The position numbers and the translations under genes are program-made. The notes beneath the pieces were generated by a model. It made no database searches and was not told where the DNA came from. It worked only from the letters and a program-made list of their open reading frames with translations. From NCBI RefSeq assembly GCF_009669325.1, contig NZ_SZWE01000001.1:1548501-1612500 (forward strand): DNA of 64,000 nucleotides, read 5' to 3'. Numbering within the stretch: position 1 is the first letter of the stretch; each line of letters opens with the position of its first letter. The DNA comes from Roseovarius bejariae (lineage in GTDB: Bacteria; Pseudomonadota; Alphaproteobacteria; Rhodobacterales; Rhodobacteraceae). This document shows, in pieces, positions 56,194-64,000 of the stretch.

Positions 56194-57411
56194 TCATTCG
56201 ATAGCTTCCGGGACGGCGTATTCGTGGATAAACTCGATCACCGCCCGCGCATCATCCGCGGCCAGAGTGTAAGCGTCCAGAGATCCACTGGCCGAGTCAT
56301 CCACCGACCCGAACACCACGTCGTAGACATCGACGGTTTCAGCCTTGAAGGAGCCGTCCTCCTGTTCCACGAGCACGGTCGTGGTCACGCCCGAATATGT
56401 GTCGGAACGGTCATAGGAAAACGACGAATAGTCGACCTCGGAATACGTAACATCGCCGACCGTTGTGGCGTTGATGCCGAGGAAGGCGTCGATATAGGCG
56501 ATTTCATCCGTCGTGAATTCGCCTGTCTTGTCGGTTGCAGCGGCAAGGAATGCGGCGGATGCATCGAGATCAGCCTGCGTATACGTGCCATCCACCATGA
56601 AGTCGTATTCAGTGCCAACCAGATCGCCGGGCGTTAGCCCCGGAATGCTGCCAGTCGTCAGCAACGACACGTAGATCGCCAGGTTCTCCAATGGAGAATC
56701 GATGGTTTTCTCTTCTCCATCCACCGTCAGAACCAGACGCCCCGCGGCATCCGTGGATACGTCCGTTGCACTGGACAGAATGGCGATGACCTCATCGGCA
56801 CGCGTCGTCAGAACCCGCGATGGTGCACGGCCCACGTTCAGACGGCCAAGCTCGACCTCGGTTGTCAGTGTCTCGTCGACGGGGTGCCCTTCTTCATCGA
56901 GTTCGATGGGATTGCCATCCGCATCCAGCGGCTGCACGTATCCCTCATCGGTCAGGATGGGTACGCCGTTTTCGTCACGCAGTATGACCCAGAGATCACC
57001 GAAAATATCACCTTTCGTTGACCCTGCGTTTGGCGGCTGTCCGCCGCCTGCACCATCCTTACCCCCGGACTGACCGGCCCATTCCGGGCGGTCGGAGTCA
57101 TCGTCGCCTTCGTCTGCGGTATCTGCCGTGTCATCGTGTCCGCCGACCGGGTCGTCGTCCATGCCGGTGATGTCCTTGAAGATGCCGCCAAGGCCCTTCC
57201 CGGCGCCAGCGCCGCCCATCTGGCCACCTTGACCATGACCACCACCGGCACCGCCGCCGGACTGTGCGCCATGCGCCTGTTTGCCGGATCCGGACCCCTG
57301 TTGTGCCAGCGCCATATTCGGCGTGACCGCTGTGCTGGCAAGCGCCACTGCGGCGACACCAGCCGCAAGAATACCTTTTACCGACTTTTTGAACCGAACG
57401 AGTTCAGGCAT
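56194..57411 (-). CDS. Secreted Gly/Asp-rich hypothetical protein
   Basis: I do not recognise this 405-residue protein. It has a signal peptide (FKKSVKGILAAGVAAVALAS region, cleavage after ALA near residue 36), then a Gly/Gln-rich linker with GGGAGGGHGQGGQMGGAG, an acidic stretch (DDTADTADEGDDDSD), and a folded C-terminal part from about residue 130. Tandem turns such as RDENGVPILTDEGYVQPLD and ADGNPIELDEEGHPVD resemble short beta-hairpin repeats. The Shine-Dalgarno AGGAGG is strong. It sits between the multi-barrel outer-membrane gene and the Asp/His-rich protein, suggesting a shared cell-surface role. Confidence 0.6.
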   Translation of the reverse strand: MPELVRFKKSVKGILAAGVAAVALASTAVTPNMALAQQGSGSGKQAHGAQSGGGAGGGHGQGGQMGGAGAGKGLGGIFKDITGMDDDPVGGHDDTADTADEGDDDSDRPEWAGQSGGKDGAGGGQPPNAGSTKGDIFGDLWVILRDENGVPILTDEGYVQPLDADGNPIELDEEGHPVDETLTTEVELGRLNVGRAPSRVLTTRADEVIAILSSATDVSTDAAGRLVLTVDGEEKTIDSPLENLAIYVSLLTTGSIPGLTPGDLVGTEYDFMVDGTYTQADLDASAAFLAAATDKTGEFTTDEIAYIDAFLGINATTVGDVTYSEVDYSSFSYDRSDTYSGVTTTVLVEQEDGSFKAETVDVYDVVFGSVDDSASGSLDAYTLAADDARAVIEFIHEYAVPEAIE

Positions 57412-57569
57412 CAAATATCCTCCTATGAGCCAAAATTGCGCACCAAGCCCGAGGGGCCAAAAACGGCGCGCCGAAAAGCACAAACTTACGACACATGAAT
57501 CTACAAAAGCACAGATTTCACATTCAAAAACTGATTTGTGTCAACCGATCCATACGGCGGGCCGGGTTG

Positions 57570-60023
57570 TCAGAACTGTCGCGTCAGACCAATATGGAAT
57601 AGCCGTTCCGAGGTATCGAAACGGTCCGTACCCTGCCCATAAAAGACGGCATTCGCGTCATATTCCGTTTGCGTGTAGTCAAACCGGGCGGTCGTTTTCT
57701 TACCGACAGGAAACTCGATACCGGCACCGATCCGAATACCGTCCAGCGTTTCCCTCATATCGACGGCGGCCCCGCCATAGGTATAGTCAAAGTCGAATTC
57801 CGAACGTACGGCACCGGCCCGCCCATAGAGCAAGACATTGTCGTTCAGGACATAGCCGACACGAACGCCCAAGCCCACGGTCGAGAGCTTTTCAGCGGAG
57901 TAGATCCTGCCAGTAGGACTGCGCTCCACGTTCCAGTTCGCCGATGAAAGCTCGAACTCCGCTTCGCCGCCGACATAAAACCTTCCGTTCTGAACGCCGT
58001 AACCGGCGAAAAGGCCTCCGGTAAATCCTTGGCCTGCCCGGGTGGTGACAAGCGTGAAAGCCGGAGCCGCAGAATTGGGGCGAGGTCCGGAATTATCGCT
58101 TTGGATCGTTCCATGGCCAAGCTGCGCACCGGCATACAGGCCCGAGAAATCCGCCTTGGTTGCCGTTTGCGATGTGCTTGCCTGCTTGCCGAAGGCATAG
58201 ACAAGGCCGAAACGCGCAAGGCTTTCCACATTGGCGAAATTATCATTGTTTGCCGTGCCCATGGGCGACCCGATAGGATAGTCGTCATAGGCCCTGAGTT
58301 GATACTCCATCCGGCCGGACAATCCGTTGCCAAATGGAATCTCGGCGCCGACCCCGAACAATAGCCCGGTTTCGTTATCCGATTTGACGACAACAGGGTT
58401 TGCGCCTTGCTGATAGGTGCTGTCGAATTCCGCCGAGACCACGCCAAAGCGACCGTACAAAAGATTGCCACTGGTCGTACGAAGCCCTGCAATCCCGCTT
58501 AGCGCATAGGCGTTTCCGCGTTCGACCGCGAAGTTGCGACCCGCCAGGTGTGACCACTCCGTATCGTTGAGCTCCGCCTCGACCTCGGCCCCCAGAACGA
58601 GATTGCCGAATTCGCGCCGATACCCTGCGAATACCCCGCCGGCCAGGCCGTGATCCCCGAAATCCGCCGTCAGGTTCCCGCCCGCGCCGCGCGGGCCGTC
58701 AACCTTGGTATGCATGGCGTTGTCACCAACCTGCACACCGGCATAAAAGCCACCTGCGCCTGCCTTTGCCAGATTATCGGTTTTCTTGTCGAAACGCGGG
58801 TTGAGAGAGGCCCCAAAGCGCAGCGTGATCCTGTGTTCATCGAAATCCGCCCCGGCCACGTCGGATTGACGCTGACGAAAATCATAGTTCGTATCCAGAT
58901 AAAGGCGCGGATTGAAATAGTACCGCAGCGACAGCCCCGTTTCCTTGAGCATGTCGGTCCGCGGAAGGTTCTGATAATCGTTTTGCGTCAGAAACCCGTA
59001 TGCCGCCAATGACATGTTGCTTGCCACGCGATGGCGCAATCGCAGGCCCGCGGATGAGGATACATAACCTGACGCGCCGGACAGGGTGGTTTCCTCGATA
59101 CTGCGCTCGACAATCGCGTCGAGTTCGGTGCCGCCACCCAACGGCATTGTCACATCGGCCCCGAGGTCAACCGCAACAGTCGTGCCAAATCGCGGGTCGT
59201 CATAGTCCTGCGACATTAGCCCAAGCAGAACCTCGCCCTCCATCGGGCCGATCGCGCCGGTATAACCCAATGCGGCCTGGTAGCCTTTGGAGCTGCGCTG
59301 AAACCCGGCCCCCTGATTGTCGATCGCCTGATCGTATTCGCGGTGATCGTAAATTCCCTGAACGAACAGCTCGCCATTTTCGGTGCTGGCAACCCCAAGG
59401 CGCCCACCGAACTCGATCTGGCGGCGGTCGCGGTCATCATTGTCGATCACGCCCAATGCTGCGGGCGTGTCATCGTAGTTCAGGTCCCGTACATTCAGGC
59501 CCAAACGGAAATTGCGGTCGGCCACCTTGCCGCCCAGTCCAATATATCCGCTCGCCTCACGCAGCTCTGTCGGTCGCGAACCGTTCACGTCATCCGGGGA
59601 CTCACGGCTTTCGTGGCCCAGCGAGTAATCCAGACCGCCAAAGGCAAAAACCGTATCGCTGATACGATATTGCGCTTCGCCCCCCAGGAAATAATCTTCG
59701 TAGTCTTCGTTCGAGTTTTCGGCAAAACGCGCGATTTCGGCACTTGCCTCCAGGTTCAGCCGGAAATTTTCCGCCCGGTACGACAGCCCCATCCAAGGCG
59801 CAAAAACCGTGATGAAATCTGAGCGGCGGTCGTTGGCCGTTAAAAACACATTGTCGGTATACTGCTCCGAGAATGTAGCCCCTGCATCGAATTCGAAAGG
59901 CATACGGTCCTGAGTGGAAGCTGACAGAACATCGATGTTCTGCGCGAAAGTAAAATCTGCAGAAAGTAGAAAAACCGTTGAAACTGATACACCGCAGACA
60001 AAAACTGTTTTGCCAAGCGTCAT
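57570..60023 (-). CDS. Large outer-membrane protein with one long and two short beta-barrel domains
   Basis: This 817-residue protein has a signal peptide (MTLGKTVFVCGVSVSTVFLL, cleavage near residue 28) and alternating amphipathic beta strands throughout. Residues about 40-435 look like a BBP2-type barrel of polysaccharide-linked outer-membrane proteins (DAGATFSEQYTDNVFLT, ending LRFGASLNPRF). Residues about 445-620 and 640-817 are two copies of an OmpA/Omp25-like eight-strand barrel, each opening (G/S)GxYAG(V/A)Q(V/L)G and ending in a terminal aromatic strand; the last residue is Phe, as expected for BAM insertion. The ATG at 60023 has GGGAG upstream. Domain limits are estimates. Confidence 0.75.
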   Translation of the reverse strand: MTLGKTVFVCGVSVSTVFLLSADFTFAQNIDVLSASTQDRMPFEFDAGATFSEQYTDNVFLTANDRRSDFITVFAPWMGLSYRAENFRLNLEASAEIARFAENSNEDYEDYFLGGEAQYRISDTVFAFGGLDYSLGHESRESPDDVNGSRPTELREASGYIGLGGKVADRNFRLGLNVRDLNYDDTPAALGVIDNDDRDRRQIEFGGRLGVASTENGELFVQGIYDHREYDQAIDNQGAGFQRSSKGYQAALGYTGAIGPMEGEVLLGLMSQDYDDPRFGTTVAVDLGADVTMPLGGGTELDAIVERSIEETTLSGASGYVSSSAGLRLRHRVASNMSLAAYGFLTQNDYQNLPRTDMLKETGLSLRYYFNPRLYLDTNYDFRQRQSDVAGADFDEHRITLRFGASLNPRFDKKTDNLAKAGAGGFYAGVQVGDNAMHTKVDGPRGAGGNLTADFGDHGLAGGVFAGYRREFGNLVLGAEVEAELNDTEWSHLAGRNFAVERGNAYALSGIAGLRTTSGNLLYGRFGVVSAEFDSTYQQGANPVVVKSDNETGLLFGVGAEIPFGNGLSGRMEYQLRAYDDYPIGSPMGTANNDNFANVESLARFGLVYAFGKQASTSQTATKADFSGLYAGAQLGHGTIQSDNSGPRPNSAAPAFTLVTTRAGQGFTGGLFAGYGVQNGRFYVGGEAEFELSSANWNVERSPTGRIYSAEKLSTVGLGVRVGYVLNDNVLLYGRAGAVRSEFDFDYTYGGAAVDMRETLDGIRIGAGIEFPVGKKTTARFDYTQTEYDANAVFYGQGTDRFDTSERLFHIGLTRQF

Positions 60024-60385
60024 GGCCAGCTCCCGCAATGGATTATGTTGTCGCAACCCAAGTTAAGCAAGGCGCGTAAAACTTAAAACATTCATCTTTT
60101 CCTATTCTTTGAAATCCTCAGCCATGTTGCAAAATTAATATTTTATATTCGACGAAGTGGTCATGGCTTCGATATTAGAGTCGTTAGCTGCCACCCTAGG
60201 CTTTCGCCATATACTCCGTGCCAGTTGAGTTCCCCTGAAAACCGACGACAGAACGCGTTTGTAATTGCCAGACGCACCGGCCAGCTTATTCAACGCTTTA
60301 CGTTCAATCGTAGCACCAAGCGCTCACACACCAAAGACCGCTAAATAGGCGCGGCGCGTTAATCCTTGTTATATGTGGGTAATTT
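60024..60385. other. AT-rich intergenic region, no gene seen
   Basis: These 362 bp lie between the multi-barrel gene and tRNA-fMet. The part at 60060-60180 is clearly AT-rich and should hold the promoter of the 60023 gene. No ORF with homology, tRNA or clear intrinsic terminator for the rRNA operon is visible. Confidence 0.6.
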
Positions 60386-60462
<77 letters not shown>

Positions 60463-60537
60463 CCAATTGCGTCGCCCTAAGCAAAGATCGGTGGTTAGGG
60501 CGTCATCGTAAGAGAGATACCTTCAAGGGTCTTACTA

Positions 60538-60655
60538 GGTTTGGCGGCGACCTACTCTCCCACGTCTTAAGACGCAGTACCATCGGCGCTAAGGCACTTA
60601 ACGGCCGGGTTCGGGATGGGACCGGGTGTTTTGCTCTTGCTATGACCACCAAACC
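60538..60655 (-). rRNA. rrf: 5S ribosomal RNA
   Basis: The terminal helix pairs GGTTTGG with CCAAACC and the interior has the standard CCCATCCCGAAC and GTGCCTTAGCGCCGATGGTA segments. It lies between 23S and tRNA-fMet. Ends are accurate to a few bases. Confidence 0.95.
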
Positions 60656-61162
60656 GAGAAAAACCCTTGAAATTCCAAGTCGTACACAATGGTGTGTATG
60701 CTTTCGACCAGTAAGTCAGTCTGACTTCTACTGGATCAAATCAAGCCTATCGGACAATTAGTACCGGTCAACTGAACGCATTGCTGCGCTTACATCTCCG
60801 GCCTATCGACGTGGTGGTCTTCCACGGTCCTCAGGGATACCTTGTTTTGAGGGGGGCTTCCCGCTTAGATGCCTTCAGCGGTTATCCTGTCCGATCATAG
60901 CTACCCTGCACTGCTGCTGGCGCAACAACAGGTCCACCAGTGGATCGTTCACCCCGGTCCTCTCGTACTAGGGGCAACTCCTCTCAAGTATCCTACACCC
61001 ACGGCAGATAGGGACCGAACTGTCTCACGACGTTCTAAACCCAGCTCACGTACCTCTTTAAACGGCGAACAGCCGTACCCTTGGGACCTGCTCCAGCCCC
61101 AGGATGAGATGAGCCGACATCGAGGTGCCAAACACTGCCGTCGATATGGACTCTTGGGCAGT

Positions 61163-61216
<54 letters not shown>

Positions 61217-61339
61217 GCGGGACCACCGGATCACTATGGCCGTCTTTCGACTCTGCTCGACTTGTCAGTCTCGCAGTCAGGCTGGCTTCTGCCATTGCAC
61301 TCAACGAGCGATTTCCGACCGCTCTGAGCCAACCTTCGC

Positions 61340-61389
<50 letters not shown>

Positions 61390-61644
61390 ACGCAGGGTCC
61401 CGGATCCGGATAACGGACCGCGGTTAGACATCAAGAGTGCGAAGGGTGGTATCTCAAGGGAGGCTCCACAGGAACTAGCGTTCCTGCTTCAAAGCCTACC
61501 ACCTATCCTGCACATCACAATCCTGATGCCAGTGCGAAGCTGTAGTAAAGGTGCACGGGGTCTTTCCGTCTAACCGCGGGAAGCCTGCATCTTGACAGGC
61601 AATTCAATTTCGCTGAGTCGATGTTGGAGACAGCGGGGAAGTCG

Positions 61645-61727
<83 letters not shown>

Positions 61728-62463
61728 TGGGCTTCAATTCAAGGCTCTCACCTCTCCTTTTAACCTTCAGGCACCGGGCAGGCGTCAGACCCTATACGTC
61801 GTCTTGCGACTTCGCAGAGCCCTGTGTTTTTAGTAAACAGTCGCCACCCCCTGGTTTGTGCCCCCAGCCAATACTTGCGTAGAAACTGGGCCTCCTTCTC
61901 GCGAACTTACGGAGGTATTTTGCCGAGTTCCTTCAACATCGTTCTCTCAAGCGCCTTGGTATTCTCTACCAGTCCACCTGTGTTGGTTTAGGGTACGATC
62001 TGATGGAGGTGCTATTTCCAGGGACTGATTAGCGGCCCAGACAATCCGATAAGCCTGAACAACCTTCACAATCCGTCACATCCTCCTGGCCCAGGAATAT
62101 TAACCTGGTTCCCATCGACTACGCCTTTCGGCCTCGCCTTAGGGGTCGGCTTACCCTGCTCAGATTAGCTTTAAGCAGGAACCCTTGGACTTTCGGCGAC
62201 AGGGTCTCTCACCCTGTTTGTCGCTACTCATGTCATCATTCTCGCTAGTGATCTCTCCACCGGATCGCTCACGCGCCGGCTTCACAGAAAGTTCCTCTCC
62301 TCCAATGTACCGCGAACGGCACTAAGGAGGAATGGAACTATGTCACACTACGCTCTGCTACCATGCCTTACGGCATCCTAAGCTTCGGCTCGTGGCTTGA
62401 GCCCCGTTACATCTTCGCCGCAGGACAACTTATTTAGACCAGTGAGCTGTTACGCTATCTTTA

Positions 62464-62494
<31 letters not shown>

Positions 62495-62992
62495 TTGTTT
62501 TGGTCGTCCCACCTGCTTTCCCACTTAGCCACGAATTGGGGGCCTTAGCTGTAGGTCAGGGTTGTTTCCCTCTCCACAACGGACGTTAGCATCCGCTGTG
62601 TGTCTGCCATCTAGTACTCCTCGGTATTCGGAGTTTGGTTAGGATCAGTAAGCCTGTGGGGCCCCATTACCCATCCAGTGCTCTACCCCCGAGGGTATTC
62701 GGATGACGCTCTACCTAAATAGATTTCGCAGAGAACCAGCTATCTCCGAGTTTGATTGGCCTTTCACCCCTAGGCACAACTCATCCCGATCTTTTTCAAC
62801 AGATGTGGGTTCGGCCCTCCAGTAAGTGTTACCTTACCTTCAGCCTGGTCATGCCTAGATCACTCGGTTTCGGGTCTGATCCATCTAACTCGACGCCCTA
62901 TTAAGACTCGCTTTCGCTGCGCCTACACCTAACGGCTTAAGCTTGCTAGATAGACCAAGTCGATGACCCATTATACAAAAGGTACGCCGTCA

Positions 62993-63016
62993 CAAGACTG
63001 GACACTAATGACAACC
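62993..63016 (-). repeat. 3' arm of the intervening-sequence stem
   Basis: In rRNA sense this arm pairs with the arm at 63595-63618: 21 of 24 positions pair (one as G-U), with three U-U mismatches. It directly follows the TAA stop codon of the internal ORF. Confidence 0.9.
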
Positions 63017-63617
63017 TTATCTGGTTGGTATGGACACCCGGAATTGCACCGTTTCAAGGCCAGGGTTGTAACTGTAGATGCCCATGTTCGACCGATGGTC
63101 GACACTCAGGCTCATCTTTACCCCTTGCTTGTTTTTGTATCCGACCTCGATACCAGACCGAAATTCGATCGGCCCGCCGAGATCAACGCCGCTGCCTTCT
63201 TCATAAAGGCCGGTCATCGCATTCAAGGTCAGAAAGAGGTTATCTTTGCGATTGGAAACCGTGTAGGCGTGGCCGAAACCAGCCCAAAGTTCACCATCAC
63301 TTGAAGCAGAAACACCCCATACGCGTTGAAACGGTCCATCTGCTCGGGCTGTTTCGCGCCGGAAGTAGAATTCTTCTCCAACCTCGTTCTTCTGAAAGTG
63401 CGTCGTGCCGACCGCAAGGCTGTTATATGATTGTACTTCGTTTTTTGCGAAGCACCCCTCGTTTGGGCAATGGTTAACACCGGCATCAACCAATCCTGCG
63501 ATGAAGAAGATTGCTGCTGCTGTTCCATCTGTAATAAAAGCCAGGTCCGACACTGTCCGCTCCATTATTGAGTGTTTGCACACTTCATGAAGCAGATTGT
63601 CATTAGAGTCCAGTCAA
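62994..63617 (-). other. ORF-bearing intervening sequence in 23S helix 25
   Basis: The insert replaces the loop of helix 25 at the site known for short (about 100 nt) intervening sequences in enterobacteria and longer ones elsewhere. It has complementary ends that extend the helix and is almost entirely filled by one ORF in rRNA sense. In known cases RNase III cuts such stems and the 23S stays functional as two fragments; the same is expected here. Base composition is lower in GC than the protein genes of the window. Confidence 0.9.
63017..63583 (-). CDS. PagL/acyloxyacyl-hydrolase-like protein encoded inside 23S rRNA
   Basis: The open frame gives 188 residues from a GTG at 63583, or 182 from an ATG at 63565. 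Its C-terminal half reads as amphipathic beta strands (GPIEFRSGIEVGYKNKQG) and ends with DHRSNMGIYSYNPGLE plus a last strand VQFRVSIP. His163, Ser165 and Glu177 have exactly the H-x-S-x11-E spacing of the PagL lipid A 3-O-deacylase triad, and Asn after Ser and NPG before Glu also fit. A hydrophobic N-terminal stretch (AAAIFFIAGLVDAG) could serve as export signal but contains Asp. No Shine-Dalgarno is seen before either start. Third codon positions are mixed, unlike the GC-rich neighbours. The stop abuts the 3' stem arm. Expression is unproven. Confidence 0.8.
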   Translation of the reverse strand: MCKHSIMERTVSDLAFITDGTAAAIFFIAGLVDAGVNHCPNEGCFAKNEVQSYNSLAVGTTHFQKNEVGEEFYFRRETARADGPFQRVWGVSASSDGELWAGFGHAYTVSNRKDNLFLTLNAMTGLYEEGSGVDLGGPIEFRSGIEVGYKNKQGVKMSLSVDHRSNMGIYSYNPGLETVQFRVSIPTR

Positions 63618-63618
63618 G
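63595..63618 (-). repeat. 5' arm of the intervening-sequence stem
   Basis: This arm begins at the tip of the retained helix 25 strand and is the imperfect inverse of 62993-63016 (20 of 24 bases identical after inversion). The two give a long RNase III-type duplex. Confidence 0.9.
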
Positions 63619-64000
63619 CTCCGACTGATTGTAGGCGCTCGGTTTCAGGTACTGTTTCACTCCCCTCGTCGGGGTGCTTTTCACCTTTCCCTCACGGTAC
63701 TGGTTCGCTATCGGTCAGTAAGGAGTACTTAGCCTTCGAGGGTGGTCCCCCGATCTTCAGACAGGATTTCACGTGTCCCGCCCTACTTAATACGTCCCAT
63801 CGAGCTTCTCATACGGGGCTGTCACCCGCTATGGCCATGCTTTCCAACATGTTCTGATCACTCTCAAGGCTCGGCTGGTCCCCGTTCGCTCGCCGCTACT
63901 AGGGGAGTATCAATTGATTTCCTTTCCTCCGGGTACTTAGATGTTTCAGTTCTCCGGGTTTGCTCTTAAAACCCTATGTATTCAGGTTTTAAGTACCTGT

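Noticed and set aside
62963..63477. Two plus-strand frames across the 23S insert (113 and 150 codons)
   Set aside because: They run antisense through the PagL-like frame, one of them starting in rRNA sequence, and show no recognisable domain.

Overview
The window looks like a chromosomal segment of a Rhodobacterales (Roseobacter/Rhodobacteraceae-type) alphaproteobacterium. The basis is high-GC coding sequence with strong G/C third positions, Tat-type leader peptides, a TRAP transporter, an Lrp/LysE pair, FNR-type boxes, and an rRNA operon that ends 23S-5S-tRNA-fMet. Most of it is ordinary core metabolism on both strands. I see no transposase, integrase, phage gene or CRISPR array.

Layout. 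0-10 kb: end of a cation/proton antiporter, an Lrp regulator divergent from a LysE exporter, a Cys-rich Sel1-like secreted protein, an FNR-box-linked periplasmic protein, accA, a GDP-mannose synthesis enzyme, a GST, and dacB coupled to nadD. 10-21 kb: a PAS-GGDEF-EAL protein, EttA, an orphan BrnA-like protein, a geranylgeranyl-reductase-family flavoprotein, an L,D-transpeptidase, CspA, the tesA/ybbA/ybbP-like cluster and an inositol-monophosphatase-family enzyme. 21-30 kb: the glycine cleavage genes gcvT-gcvH-gcvP behind a tandem glycine riboswitch, an Rrf2 regulator with three cysteines, a ChaC-like protein, a DUF2254 protein and a GFA-family protein. 30-44 kb: gltX, an MFS permease, a metallo-beta-lactamase-fold protein, trpS, a rhomboid-like protein lacking catalytic residues, murJ, ilvE, DUF411, an iron-sulfur flavoprotein, DUF4399, a LysR regulator and small enzymes. 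44-55 kb: separate divergent MnmC-type oxidase and methyltransferase genes, a DMT permease, a lytic transglycosylase, dapA, UspA, a dctPQM-type TRAP operon and a MocR regulator. 55-60 kb: three co-oriented genes for an 817-residue multi-barrel outer-membrane protein and two acidic low-complexity secreted proteins. 60-64 kb: tRNA-fMet, 5S and a partial 23S rRNA on the minus strand.

The outstanding feature is in the 23S gene. The tip of helix 25 is replaced by an intervening sequence of about 624 nt. It is bounded by 24-nt inverted repeats and nearly filled by a sense-strand ORF of up to 188 codons. The ORF does not resemble the four-helix-bundle protein known from rRNA intervening sequences. 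It resembles PagL-type lipid A deacylases, with His163, Ser165 and Glu177 at exactly PagL spacing. A membrane-lipid enzyme gene lying inside rRNA is, to my knowledge, not a described arrangement.

There are also dispersed intergenic DNA motifs. ACCGAC repeats at exact 11-bp spacing occur at three loci, CGTACG-centred palindromes occur at three convergent gene ends, and a 100-bp nested palindrome exactly fills one convergent intergenic gap.
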